A stretch of 43,772 nucleotides of DNA from JBBKWJ01 sp037968895. GTDB taxonomy: Bacteria > Actinomycetota > Acidimicrobiia > Acidimicrobiales > SZUA-35. The stretch spans positions 1 to 43,772 of the forward strand of contig JBBKWJ010000006.1 of the NCBI GenBank assembly GCA_037968895.1, given 5' to 3'. Below, in pieces: positions 8,725 through 17,930 of the stretch. The translations under genes were made by a program, and so were the position numbers. The notes under the pieces were generated by a model, which saw nothing but the letters and a program-made list of their open reading frames with translations, searched no databases and was not told where the DNA came from. Every line of letters starts with the position of its first letter. The stretch's first letter is position 1.

Positions 8725-9945
8725 ATGGCATCCCCGAAGCGCAAGTCCACCAAGCTCGACAACGTCTTGTACGACATTCGCGGACCGATTCTCGACGAGG
8801 CGAATCGACTGGAGCACGAAGGCCATCGGATCTTCAAGTTGAACATCGGAAACCCGGCGCCGTTCGGTTTTGAGGCACCCGAGGAAGTCCTTGTCGACAT
8901 GGTGCGCAACCTGCCAACAGCCCAGGGCTACTGCGACTCGCAAGGGTTGTACTCGGCTCGCAAGGCTGTCATGCAATACAACCAGCGCATGGGTATCGCG
9001 GGCGTAGAGATCGACGACGTCTACATCGGCAACGGCGTGTCGGAGCTCATCGGAATCGCCCTTCAAGGCCTCCTCAACAACGGTGACGAGGTCCTGATCC
9101 CCAGCCCTGACTATCCGCTTTGGACAGCGTCAACCAAGCTGAGCGGCGGTATTCCGGTGCACTACCGATGCGACGAAGACGCTGACTGGTTCCCCGACAT
9201 CGAAGACATCAAGGCCAAGGTGAGCGATCGGACAAAGGCAATCGTCGTCATCAACCCAAATAACCCGACCGGCGCCGTGTATTCGGTTGAACTTCTCGAA
9301 CAAATCGTCGACATTGCCCGCGAGCACGACCTTGTGGTCATGGCCGACGAGATTTACGACAAGATCCTTTATGACGACGCCAAGCACACATCCATAGCTT
9401 CGCTGGCCGACGACGTTCTGTTTGTCACGATGAATGGTCTGTCGAAGACCTACCGCGTGGCCGGCTTCCGCTCAGGATGGATGACGATCAGCGGATCGAA
9501 ATCCGACGCGGCTAGCTACATCGAGGGCCTGAACATGCTCACCTCGATGCGACTATGTGCCAACGTCCCAGCCCAGCATGCGATCCAATCGTCGCTTGGC
9601 GGCTACCAGAGCATCAGCGAGTTCATCAGGCCAGGAGGCCGTCTCTACGACCAGCGCCAGGTCGCCTATGACATGATCAACGCCATCGACGGCTTGTCAT
9701 GCACGAAACCAGAAGGAGCGCTCTACCTCTTCCCCAAGATCGATGCCGCTCGTTTCAACATCAAGAACGATCAGCAGTTCGTGCTCGACTTCCTCCGCTC
9801 GGAGCAGATCCTTATGGTCCAGGGAACCGGCTTCAACTGGCCCGAGCCAAATCACTTCCGAGTCGTCTTCCTGCCTCAGGTCACCGACCTGCAGTGGGCG
9901 CTCGGGCGTCTTGAGAAGTTCCTCGCGTCGTATCAACAGCTGTAA
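8725..9945 (+). CDS. alaA: Alanine-type aminotransferase, class I (AlaA)
   Basis: 406 aa from ATG 8725 (an in-frame TTG lies directly before it). PLP-dependent fold type I aminotransferase in the cytoplasm: SPDYPLW, INPNNPTGAVY, ADEIYDKI, and GLSKTYRVAGFRSGW with the PLP lysine at about 241. The substrate-binding stretches, especially PDYPLWTASTKLSGG, match the AlaA/YfbQ group, which makes alanine from pyruvate and glutamate. Its stop TAA overlaps the next ATG by one base (TAATG), so it is translationally coupled to the sugar dehydrogenase-like lipoprotein, although no metabolic link is evident. Confidence 0.9.
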   Translation: MASPKRKSTKLDNVLYDIRGPILDEANRLEHEGHRIFKLNIGNPAPFGFEAPEEVLVDMVRNLPTAQGYCDSQGLYSARKAVMQYNQRMGIAGVEIDDVYIGNGVSELIGIALQGLLNNGDEVLIPSPDYPLWTASTKLSGGIPVHYRCDEDADWFPDIEDIKAKVSDRTKAIVVINPNNPTGAVYSVELLEQIVDIAREHDLVVMADEIYDKILYDDAKHTSIASLADDVLFVTMNGLSKTYRVAGFRSGWMTISGSKSDAASYIEGLNMLTSMRLCANVPAQHAIQSSLGGYQSISEFIRPGGRLYDQRQVAYDMINAIDGLSCTKPEGALYLFPKIDAARFNIKNDQQFVLDFLRSEQILMVQGTGFNWPEPNHFRVVFLPQVTDLQWALGRLEKFLASYQQL

Positions 9946-11135
9946 TGCGCGTTACATCAACCCTCGTTGCCTTGCTTCTCCTGAGCGCGTGTTCCTCCAC
10001 CTCTGGCGTCACGACGCCGCCCCCAACTGATCGGGTCGCAGTTACACCCTCGACCACGTTGCCAGAATCCGAATCGGCCACATCAACAACGGCTCGCGCT
10101 GCTACCGGGTCATTAGCCGACGCGAGCGTCGCACTTGTGCCGGTCGCTACTGGGAACGTTCCGATCACTGGCGCACTGAATCCGTCAAGCAATGAGATCT
10201 GGATTGGCGAACGGGGTGGCACGATTCGAATTCTTGAGGGAGCGGAGCTTTCTGATCCAGTGCTCGACCTGACGTCGAGAACGCGTACCGATGGCGAACG
10301 TGGCCTTCTAGGAATGGCCTTTTCGCCGGCCGGAGACCGGCTATATGTGCACTACAGCGATCTAAACGGGGACACGGTGATCAGCGAATTCCCCGTGGAT
10401 GAAGACGGGAGCGTTGGTGACGAGCGAATTGTGATGCAAGTGGCCCAGCCATTCGGCAACCATAATGGTGGTGACATCGTGTTGGGCCCTGATGGCTACC
10501 TCTACGTGGCTCTTGGTGATGGCGGCTCAGGTGGAGATCCCGAAGGAAACGGGCAGGACACCACCACGCTGCTCGGGTCGATTCTGCGGATTGACCCGTC
10601 TTCTGGCGATCCGTACGCCATTCCAGACACCAATCCGTTCGCCGAAGACCCGATCACTCGACCCGAGATCTGGGCATACGGCCTACGGAATCCGTTCAGG
10701 ATCTCGTTCGACTCAGACGGCGCACTCTGGGTTGCCGACGTTGGCCAGAATAAGTTTGAAGAGATAACACGGATTAACCCAGGCGTCGTTGGCGCCAACC
10801 TTGGCTGGAACCTCATGGAGGGAGCCGAACAGTTCGATGGTGCCGAGCCAGCGGGGCATGTGGGGCCAGTGCTGACATACCCCCACGATGGCCGCTGCTC
10901 GATCACGGGAGGGCTCGTCTATCGCGGTGGCGCAATTCCCGATCTCGTCGGAAGCTACCTGTACAGCGACTTTTGCGACACGACCATTCGAGCTTTCGAG
11001 ATTGATGATGTTGGCACCGATCGATCGCTCAACGTCGCAGTCGAAGGTAGCCCGGTTGCGTTCATCGAGACAGCCGACGGCGAGGTGTTGGTGCTTTCTC
11101 TTGCGGGGACCATTTACCTGCTCGAAGCGGCATGA
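9945..11135 (+). CDS. PQQ-dependent sugar dehydrogenase-like lipoprotein (YliI/GdhB type)
   Basis: 396 aa. The signal peptide ends in the lipobox LLSAC, so the mature protein should be a lipoprotein anchored outside the membrane at Cys16. A Thr/Ser-rich linker of about 45 residues is followed by the six-bladed propeller of the glucose/sorbosone dehydrogenase family: ERGLLGMAF, HNGGDIVLGPDGYLYVALGDGG, GLRNPFRISFD, YPHDGRCSITGGLVYRG. Relatives oxidise aldose sugars with PQQ as cofactor; whether this organism has PQQ cannot be seen. It converges on the DM13 gene, their stops only 19 bases apart. Confidence 0.87.
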   Translation: MRVTSTLVALLLLSACSSTSGVTTPPPTDRVAVTPSTTLPESESATSTTARAATGSLADASVALVPVATGNVPITGALNPSSNEIWIGERGGTIRILEGAELSDPVLDLTSRTRTDGERGLLGMAFSPAGDRLYVHYSDLNGDTVISEFPVDEDGSVGDERIVMQVAQPFGNHNGGDIVLGPDGYLYVALGDGGSGGDPEGNGQDTTTLLGSILRIDPSSGDPYAIPDTNPFAEDPITRPEIWAYGLRNPFRISFDSDGALWVADVGQNKFEEITRINPGVVGANLGWNLMEGAEQFDGAEPAGHVGPVLTYPHDGRCSITGGLVYRGGAIPDLVGSYLYSDFCDTTIRAFEIDDVGTDRSLNVAVEGSPVAFIETADGEVLVLSLAGTIYLLEAA

Positions 11136-11154
11136 CGGTGCCGGCTACTGCTTC

Positions 11155-11727
11155 TCAGCCGCCGGCGAGCTGGGCCGACCCAAAGCTCACGCTAAACCGA
11201 ACGCACCAGATGTCGACGACATCGTACGTTTCTGCGTCAAAATCGGCCGGTAGCTCGTAGTTCTGATCGCCGATATTTCCCTTGAGATCGCCGAGGTCGA
11301 TGAAGTCGTCGGGATTCGCTGACGACCGAAGGTAGACGTTCAGATCAGGTCCATTGTCGGTTTCGAAGTTCTCGAAGCGCAAGAAACTCACTGCGCCGTC
11401 GGTGAGCACGGTGCCATTGCCAGATGTCGGATGGGAGCCGTCAACGAACACTCCGGAAACGAGCGTCACGATCTCGGGCGCCGGCACGGGCTCTGCCTCA
11501 ACAACTTCCGCTTCGACGACTTCATCCTCGCCGACTTCGTCCTCGCCGACTTCGTCCTCGGCGATTTCATCGTCTGCTGTCACGGCGATAGCGAAGGGGT
11601 TTGCTTCATCGACCTTCTCGTCAATGAAGAGGGTTTGTACTCCGAATACTCCGAAGGCGAGAAATGCGATCGCGGCTAGGCCTACGGCGCCTATGGCGAG
11701 GAGCTTGTTTGTTGAGAATCGTTTCAT
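11155..11727 (-). CDS. DM13 domain protein with N-terminal membrane anchor
   Basis: 190 aa. A transmembrane helix or uncleaved signal spans residues 8-32, then an acidic linker of repeated EDEVG/EDEVVEAE units (about 50-80), then a DM13 domain from about residue 90: GVFVDGSHPTSGNG, LNVYLRSS, LKGNIGDQNYELP and IWCVRFSVSFGSA with the family cysteine. DM13 domains are predicted electron-transfer or redox modules at the cell surface. Its tail-to-tail arrangement with a periplasmic-type dehydrogenase is suggestive of a surface redox partnership, but this is inference from adjacency. Confidence 0.85.
   Translation of the reverse strand: MKRFSTNKLLAIGAVGLAAIAFLAFGVFGVQTLFIDEKVDEANPFAIAVTADDEIAEDEVGEDEVGEDEVVEAEVVEAEPVPAPEIVTLVSGVFVDGSHPTSGNGTVLTDGAVSFLRFENFETDNGPDLNVYLRSSANPDDFIDLGDLKGNIGDQNYELPADFDAETYDVVDIWCVRFSVSFGSAQLAGG
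11521..11565 (-). repeat. 15-bp tandem repeat inside the DM13 gene
   Basis: Three consecutive 15-base units (11521, 11536, 11551) of the form TTCRTCCTCGSCGAY, with a decayed fourth after 11565. On the minus strand they encode the acidic five-residue unit EDEVG/EDEIA. Unit length is a multiple of three, so copy-number changes would lengthen or shorten the linker without breaking the frame. Confidence 0.8.
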
Positions 11728-11799
11728 GATTAGACGAACCGGCGAGTAAGCACTTTCGTGCCCGATTCACTTCTAGTTTCGACATAGTTTCGAAATGCC

Positions 11800-13371
11800 T
11801 TAAACAATGCCGGCAGATTCGGCGAACGCTCCGGGGAACCGAGCCATGAACGCGATAGCGAGACGCAGCTCCCGTTCGTCAACGCACTCACCGATCTTGT
11901 GCGTGTTTTGCTCGAAGCCGGCACCGATGCCCAACATTGCTGGGTGTTTGAAGCTGCCTGCGATGACCCAGTCCTTCGTCTCCGGCACTTCGATCGAGGT
12001 GTCGTCAATCGGGATGGGATAGCCGACTCCGTCAGTCGAGAAGATCCAACGATCCACCCTTGCCTCGCGGCGCATTGCTCCTCTTTCGGGCGGTGCTTCC
12101 ACGATGTGTGGGCCAACCACTGCGTTGTATACGTCAACCGCAGTTGCGATCGACGGATGATCGTCTGGCGTCGCCCAACCCATGTAGATCTGAGGGTTGC
12201 CCGGTTCGTATCCTCGCCAGGTGACACCCTCGTATACCGGGACTCGAATGTCGACGGCAAGTCCCGCGTTGCGGGCCGTCGAGACCGCATCGAGCCGTTC
12301 GACGTCGGCCAACGCCGCGTCTGGAAGCTCACCAACAGTTAGGCGGCGGTCAAAGCGGAACGTGAATCGATCAGGCACCGCACAGTCACTCGGGGTCTCA
12401 AGCTGTGACCACGAGGCTGTACGTGTTCCGTGGCCAAGAAACGGATCATCTAGAAAGCCGTCGCGGTTGTCGTATTGCCTTGCTGCCTCGGCAATGATCG
12501 CGGCGCCGTGTTCGAGTGGGTTCAGCCCCTCCCACGGCATCGAACCATGGCAGGAGCGGCCGGTAACCGTGACCTCGATCTGCATGCGGCCTCGCTGCCC
12601 CCGATATATGCCGAGCGCGCCCTTGTTCGCGTCGCCGGTGCCCTCAGTCAGGACGACAACATCGGGAATCAGATCAGCTGGCGCACCGGGCAGCACCTCT
12701 TTAACCACATACATCGGGCCGGCACCGTCGTTGTCTTCTTCACAAGCAGTTGCGTATGAGCGGATGATCGCGCCCCGCAACGCCCCTTCTGGCACTAGTT
12801 CAAGGGCGATCTTTGTGGCAATGATCTGAGACACGACACCGGCAAGTTGGTCTGCGGCCCCCCGGCCAAAGATGAGATGATCCCATTCGTCGTCTGGTGG
12901 AAGGTAGCCCAGCTCCGACCGCAAAAACTCCCGGTCGATAGCGTCAGCGTCAACCATGCCGTCGTAGGGGTCGATGCCGCCTAGCTTTTCTCGCCAGGTT
13001 GACCGTAGCGCCTGGACAGTGTCTGTGTGGCCGTCGAAATACACCACCTTCTTGTCACACGGATAGACGCCGTCGCCCGGATCGGTCACAGTCCATACGA
13101 GGTTCCCGTAATCGTCGAACCAGACGTCTTCAGGGAAGTGGACGGCGCCGATGTCGATGATTGTTTGCTTGAGATACTCGAGTCGTGGGCCTTCGTGATT
13201 ACTGAGACCGCTTTGCGGGTCACCGCCATCGTCGACAGGGAGGTCGACATAGTCAGCCGGGATGCGAATCGCTTCCTTGAGAATTGTCACAGCGAGCGGC
13301 AGATAAAACTCGCTTAGCTCGGCGACTCGTGCATCAAGATCTGTAGTCACTCGATCGCTTGTTTCAGTCAT
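11800..13371 (-). CDS. ygeY: M20 family hydrolase, YgeY-like
   Basis: 523 aa from ATG 13371, which overlaps the stop of the carbamoyltransferase as ATGA; the frame is open further upstream, but that extension lies inside the neighbour and looks unlike protein. M20 zinc-peptidase motifs: FDGHTDTV, GRGAADQLAGVV, CEEDNDG, and the dimerisation-domain stretch GRSCHGSMPWEG. Family members cleave N-acyl, carbamoyl or peptide bonds. YgeY occurs with YgeW and carbamate kinase in purine/ureide catabolic clusters, as here. At 523 residues it is about 100 longer than the typical YgeY, so it may have insertions and a different substrate. Confidence 0.85.
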   Translation of the reverse strand: MTETSDRVTTDLDARVAELSEFYLPLAVTILKEAIRIPADYVDLPVDDGGDPQSGLSNHEGPRLEYLKQTIIDIGAVHFPEDVWFDDYGNLVWTVTDPGDGVYPCDKKVVYFDGHTDTVQALRSTWREKLGGIDPYDGMVDADAIDREFLRSELGYLPPDDEWDHLIFGRGAADQLAGVVSQIIATKIALELVPEGALRGAIIRSYATACEEDNDGAGPMYVVKEVLPGAPADLIPDVVVLTEGTGDANKGALGIYRGQRGRMQIEVTVTGRSCHGSMPWEGLNPLEHGAAIIAEAARQYDNRDGFLDDPFLGHGTRTASWSQLETPSDCAVPDRFTFRFDRRLTVGELPDAALADVERLDAVSTARNAGLAVDIRVPVYEGVTWRGYEPGNPQIYMGWATPDDHPSIATAVDVYNAVVGPHIVEAPPERGAMRREARVDRWIFSTDGVGYPIPIDDTSIEVPETKDWVIAGSFKHPAMLGIGAGFEQNTHKIGECVDERELRLAIAFMARFPGAFAESAGIV

Positions 13372-14516
13372 CGGTTTGCTCCTTCTTCGATTGATGCCAG
13401 CACGGTTGCCAGATCGGGGACCTTTGCTCCGGCCAGCAACGCCATCACGACGTACACCTTCCAGTTCGCCTCTCGAGCGACATTGACTTTGTGCATATCC
13501 ATGACGCCCTGGCTGACCTCGGCTCCGATATCGGCGGGCAGACAATGCATGTACAGGGCTGAGCCGTCTTTGGTTAAGCCCATTCGTCGCTCATCACAGA
13601 TCCAGTCGGAATGAAGCGCGTTGCGCTCGAGCGCCTGATACTCAATTGCTTCCAACTCGGCTGTGTCGCCTGCGGCGTTCGCCCCTACTCGTTCCAGCAT
13701 GAGGTCATAGGCGCCCCAGCTCTTGGGATACACGACGTCAGCGTTAGAGAACGCATCGTCCATGTTGTTGCTCACACGGAATGAGCCACCGTTAGCGGAG
13801 TTCGCCTTGGCCGCATCCATCGTTTCTCTAGTGAGTTGGTAGCCGGGAGGATGAGCGAGAGTCACGTTGGCCCCGTACCTTGTGAGGAGCGTGATCAGAC
13901 CCTGCGGGACCGATAACGGCTTTGCGTATGACGGCGAGTAAGCCCAGCTCACGGTTATGTTCTTCTCGCCAAGGTCACCAAGGTTGTCTTCCAACCAGAG
14001 GAGATCAGCCATTGATTGGGTTGGGTGGTCGACATCGCACTGCAGGTTCACGATGGGCACGTTGCGCTGGTCGTCGGAGGCGTCGAGGTACTCATCAATC
14101 CCTCGCTTGATGTCACGAATGAAGCTGTTGCCCTCACCGAGGATCAGGTCGTGTCGGATTCCCATCGCGTGCGCATTCATCCCGAGCATGGCGCCCGTCT
14201 CCGCGGCGGTTTCACCGTGAGACACCTGGGTGGACGAGCCGTCGACAATCACAGGCTGCATGCCAAGGCGCGAGGCGGCGCCAGCCCAGGCGCTCTTCGT
14301 TCGAGTCGACTGATCGAAGAACACGGCCCAGGCAAGTTCATCGGGGCACAGTGGTGTCTTGATGTCATTGCGGTCGAACTCGGCCAAGGTTCGGGCGAGC
14401 GACCGCACAGTGTCAAGATCTGCGGTCGACCATTCTTGGGTGGTGAGCAAGCTGCGGCCGATGATCTTGTCGAGCGCGTTCTGATCGAGTGTTTTCAAAG
14501 CCTCAATTTCACTCAT
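13368..14516 (-). CDS. ygeW: YgeW-type carbamoyltransferase
   Basis: 382 aa, aspartate/ornithine carbamoyltransferase superfamily. The carbamoyl-phosphate motif is DQSTRTKSAW (Ser70-Lys74 region), followed by PTQSMADLLWLED and MHCLPADIG. The STRTKSAW form and the length match YgeW, whose substrate is not firmly known, rather than anabolic OTCase. In purine/ureide-catabolising bacteria the enzyme is thought to run phosphorolytically, releasing carbamoyl phosphate from a ureido compound. It overlaps the carbamate kinase gene upstream and the YgeY gene downstream by four bases each, a tightly coupled operon. Confidence 0.9.
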   Translation of the reverse strand: MSEIEALKTLDQNALDKIIGRSLLTTQEWSTADLDTVRSLARTLAEFDRNDIKTPLCPDELAWAVFFDQSTRTKSAWAGAASRLGMQPVIVDGSSTQVSHGETAAETGAMLGMNAHAMGIRHDLILGEGNSFIRDIKRGIDEYLDASDDQRNVPIVNLQCDVDHPTQSMADLLWLEDNLGDLGEKNITVSWAYSPSYAKPLSVPQGLITLLTRYGANVTLAHPPGYQLTRETMDAAKANSANGGSFRVSNNMDDAFSNADVVYPKSWGAYDLMLERVGANAAGDTAELEAIEYQALERNALHSDWICDERRMGLTKDGSALYMHCLPADIGAEVSQGVMDMHKVNVAREANWKVYVVMALLAGAKVPDLATVLASIEEGANR

Positions 14517-15469
14517 GAATCTCTCCTAATGTGGGTGCCTGCTCGACCGTCGATTGCGTCGACGAGATCCTCGGGCAGGCAAATGATCATTTCGCCGTCT
14601 ACCGCATCCAGGTAGTCGACGGCGGCTTCCATCTTTGGCGCCATACTTCCTGCCGCAAACTGTCCAGCAGCGTGAAGTTCACGAACCTCGTCGCACGTGA
14701 GCTCCGGTCGGGGAGTAGGGCTATCGGAGTAAAAGTTCTCGTACACATGGTCAACACTCGTCGTGATGACGAGGCGGCGGGCGCCGAGACCAACTGCGAG
14801 CAGCATGCTCACACGATCCTTGTCAATGACCGCCTCTTGGCCAACAATCTGGCCGTCTTCGCCGGCGCTGACCGGAATGCCACCACCCCCGCAACAGATC
14901 ACCGTGATGCCGAATTGCGAGAGGTGTTCGATGGTGTCGAACTGCACGATCCGTTTGGGTTGGGGCGAGGCGACGACTCTACGAACGCCGCGCTTGGGGT
15001 CCGCCATCAGTTGCCAGCCTCGCTCGCTGGCAAGTTTCTCTGCCTCGGCGGCATCGTAGAATTGGCCGATCGGCTTGTTGGGAGCCTGAAATGCAGGATC
15101 GTCTGGATCGACCTCAACCTCGGTCACGATGGTGACAACTTGTGCGTCGTTGCCGCGACTCCGAAGTTCGGCCCGGAGAGCCCGTTCGATCATGTAGCCC
15201 ATCGCTCCCTGGCTGTCGGCGACCAGCGAATCGAGCGGGACCTCGGGGAGAGTGTCACGGGCGAGTTCCGAACGAAGCTGCATAAAGCCAACCTGCGGGC
15301 CATTGCCATGTGTCAGCACAATGTGCTCGCCACGCTCAAGGAGGTCGACGACGGGCCGCATTGCAGCACGAGTTACCTCGTACTGGTTTGCCACCGTTGG
15401 TGGCAGGTCAGGGGAGAGTAGCGAATGTCCACCGATAGCGATGACTGTTGGTCCTGCGTCTCGACTCAT
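14513..15469 (-). CDS. arcC: Carbamate kinase
   Basis: 318 aa, amino-acid kinase fold: VIAIGGHSLL at the N-terminus, LTHGNGPQVGFMQLRSE, CCGGGGIPVSAG, VIDKDRVSMLLAVGL and GSMAPKMEAA, all standard for carbamate kinases. In catabolic use it converts carbamoyl phosphate and ADP to ATP, ammonia and CO2. As first gene of the operon carbamate kinase-ygeW-ygeY, it would collect carbamoyl phosphate from the YgeW reaction. E. coli has the counterpart YqeA in the yge/yqe cluster; here arcC is used for the family, not for orthology to the arginine deiminase pathway enzyme. The 120 bases before it (15470-15589) show no gene and probably carry the promoter. Confidence 0.9.
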   Translation of the reverse strand: MSRDAGPTVIAIGGHSLLSPDLPPTVANQYEVTRAAMRPVVDLLERGEHIVLTHGNGPQVGFMQLRSELARDTLPEVPLDSLVADSQGAMGYMIERALRAELRSRGNDAQVVTIVTEVEVDPDDPAFQAPNKPIGQFYDAAEAEKLASERGWQLMADPKRGVRRVVASPQPKRIVQFDTIEHLSQFGITVICCGGGGIPVSAGEDGQIVGQEAVIDKDRVSMLLAVGLGARRLVITTSVDHVYENFYSDSPTPRPELTCDEVRELHAAGQFAAGSMAPKMEAAVDYLDAVDGEMIICLPEDLVDAIDGRAGTHIRRDS

Positions 15470-15589
15470 GACTGGCTCGCTCCGAGCACAGCGCCTCCGT
15501 TCGTGCCCAATGAAGCGACGAATCGCCCCATAGAAGACTTTGACGGCATTCGGAACGGATGTGCAGGGTATTAAGGCAGTTCGTGAGGT

Positions 15590-17896
15590 TTACAAAGCGA
15601 GCGTCGTGCCGGGATCGATCTGATGCTGATGGCCCCCAACACGAACGACTCCGATCGAACTCGAATGATTCGCTATCGTCAGGACCGTTGTTGTCGCCGT
15701 AACAGACAGTCGTACGCCGCGGAAGCGAACTTGAAACTCAAGCGATGTCCATCCGGGTGCAAGCTTTGGATCGACATAAAGCTCACCATCGATTACCTGT
15801 AGACCCCCGAACCCCTGAACGATTGCAATCCATGTGCCGGCCATACTCGTTGTATGGCAGCCGTCTTCGGTGTCGTTGTTGAGGTCGTCAAGGTCGAGTC
15901 GGGCTGTGCGCCGCATCATTTCAAGCGCTTTGTCGAGGCGGCCGAGTCGGACGGCTAGAACCGCATGCACCGATGGTGAGAGCGATGATTCGTGAACTGT
16001 GCGTGGCTCGTAAAAGTCGAAATTACGACGGATCGTGTCGAGGTCGAATCGGTCCTCGAATACCCAGAGCCCCTGAAGTACGTCTGCCTGCTTGATAAAG
16101 CAGGATCGAAGTATGCGATCCCACGACCAGTGTTGATTGATCGGTCGCTCGGCTGGATCAAGGTCGTCAACGGTGAGGAGTTCCTTGTCGAGATAGTTCC
16201 CTTGCTGCAGGAAGACGTTGCGCTCCTCATCGACCGGAAGGTGAATACCATCGGCTATTTCAGCCCAGCGGGTTCGCTCAACATCCTCGGAGAGCCCGAC
16301 ACGTTCTGCAATATCGCTCCACTTCTCGGGGTTGATCTCGCGGGCTCGATCAATGGCCTCAGCCGTATATCGGAGCGTCCACTGGGCCATCAAGTTGGTG
16401 TACCAGTTATTGTCGACGTTGTTCTCGTATTCGTTTGGCCCTGTCACCCCGAGCATGACCCAGGCGTGTTTTGCTTCTGAATACGAGACCCGCTGTGACC
16501 AGAATCGCGAAATCCCGACCAGCACCTCGAGACCTCCGTCAAGGAGGTATGACTCATCGTCGGTGTAGCGAATGTAGTTGTAGATCGCGAACGCGATGGC
16601 GCCGTTGCGGTGGATCTCTTCGAACGTGATCTCCCACTCGTTGTGGCACTCTTCTCCGTTGATTGTCACCATCGGGTAAAGGGCGGCGCCACCGGTGAAG
16701 CCGAGCTTGCCGGCATTCTCGATTGCCTTGTCAAGCTGGCGGTAGCGATAACGAAGCAGGTTCTTACTGACCTCGGGCGCAGACGTTGCGAGGTAAAAGG
16801 GAAGGCAGAAAGCCTCGGTATCCCAGTAGGTTACGCCCCCGTATTTCTCACCGGTGAAACCCTTCGGACCGATATTTAGGTCAGGGTCGGCCCCAGTGAA
16901 TGTCGCGTTGAGCTGGAAGATGTTGAAACGGATCCCTTGTTGGGTGGCGACGTCACCGCCAACGACGACGTCACTTGTCTGCCACTTCTGTTCCCACGCC
17001 GCATGGTGCTCAGCGCGTAGTTGGTCGAATCCAGTCTGCAAAGCATCGTCAAGCTCGGCGTTGCAGCGGTCTACCAACTCACTCCGTTCGGTTTCCCGAG
17101 ACGTGTAATTGGCGCCGAACTTCGTGATCTCGATCGTCTCACCGGCGAGCGCTTCTATGTCGAAGGTCGATGAAACAAACAGTGTTCGCTCGTCGGTTGA
17201 CGCGCCCGCAAGGTCGACTGGCGCACCGTTTCGACGAATCTCGAAGTCGATCGCAGTAGCGGCGTCGAACTCTGTCTTCTTGGTGCGGGCGATGACCGTG
17301 CAGCGCGTTCCGTCGGTCATTCGCTCAGCCTCGGTCCAGAAGCCCTCGTCATAATTCGAGTCTTCGTTGACAACGTCGGCGTTGACGTGGGCTGAGACGG
17401 TGAGGCGGACGTCAGCCGCTATGGGAGTAATCCGGTAGCGGATTGCGCCTAGATGCTGACGCACCAGGCTGACAAAACGAACCGCCTCGACCCTGACCTG
17501 AGCGCCATTTGGCAAGGTGGCCTCAAACTCTCGTGTGAGCTCACCGGTCCTCATATGAAGCACTCGTCGAAACAAGCTGATGTCGGCCGTCGCAAGGTCG
17601 AGGGGTTCGCCGTCGACGAGGACGTGAATCGGCTTCCAATCTGCGGCGTTTAGGACCTTGGCGAAATAGTCGGGATAGCCGTTCTTCCACCAGCCAACGC
17701 GTGTCGGGTCTGGGTAGTAAATGCCCGAGAGATAGTTTCCGGGCAACGAGTCGCCTGTGTACAGCTCTTCGTGGTTCCCTCGGCCCCCCAAAAACCCGTT
17801 GCCGAGGCTAAACAGGCTCTCGAAGACTCTGTTATCGATTGGGTCGAAGCCCTCTTGGATGATGTTCCACTCGTCGAGCGCAGCAAGCGTTTTCAT
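15590..17896 (-). CDS. Glycoside hydrolase family 65, probable maltose phosphorylase
   Basis: 768 aa from ATG 17896, usual length for the family. The N-terminal beta-sandwich domain opens with LFSLGNGFLGGRGNHEE. The (alpha/alpha)6 barrel carries YGGVTYWDTEAFCLPFY, and LGVTGPNEYENNVDNNWYTN, whose Glu (counted about 479 from this start) is the predicted general acid. GPNEYENNV is the form found in maltose phosphorylases, where trehalose and kojibiose enzymes usually have GPDEY, so phosphorolysis of maltose to glucose and beta-glucose-1-phosphate is most likely. No beta-phosphoglucomutase or maltose transporter gene is nearby. It begins 34 bases after the hemolysin III gene on the same strand. 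Confidence 0.88.
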   Translation of the reverse strand: MKTLAALDEWNIIQEGFDPIDNRVFESLFSLGNGFLGGRGNHEELYTGDSLPGNYLSGIYYPDPTRVGWWKNGYPDYFAKVLNAADWKPIHVLVDGEPLDLATADISLFRRVLHMRTGELTREFEATLPNGAQVRVEAVRFVSLVRQHLGAIRYRITPIAADVRLTVSAHVNADVVNEDSNYDEGFWTEAERMTDGTRCTVIARTKKTEFDAATAIDFEIRRNGAPVDLAGASTDERTLFVSSTFDIEALAGETIEITKFGANYTSRETERSELVDRCNAELDDALQTGFDQLRAEHHAAWEQKWQTSDVVVGGDVATQQGIRFNIFQLNATFTGADPDLNIGPKGFTGEKYGGVTYWDTEAFCLPFYLATSAPEVSKNLLRYRYRQLDKAIENAGKLGFTGGAALYPMVTINGEECHNEWEITFEEIHRNGAIAFAIYNYIRYTDDESYLLDGGLEVLVGISRFWSQRVSYSEAKHAWVMLGVTGPNEYENNVDNNWYTNLMAQWTLRYTAEAIDRAREINPEKWSDIAERVGLSEDVERTRWAEIADGIHLPVDEERNVFLQQGNYLDKELLTVDDLDPAERPINQHWSWDRILRSCFIKQADVLQGLWVFEDRFDLDTIRRNFDFYEPRTVHESSLSPSVHAVLAVRLGRLDKALEMMRRTARLDLDDLNNDTEDGCHTTSMAGTWIAIVQGFGGLQVIDGELYVDPKLAPGWTSLEFQVRFRGVRLSVTATTTVLTIANHSSSIGVVRVGGHQHQIDPGTTLAL

Positions 17897-17930
17897 GCCG
17901 CAAACGATAGGACCGCTTCGCCGCAATCAG

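Noticed and set aside
13372..13545. N-terminal extension of the YgeY-like gene
   Set aside because: It lies inside the carbamoyltransferase gene, is Arg/Ser-rich and would spoil the ATGA coupling seen at 13368-13371.
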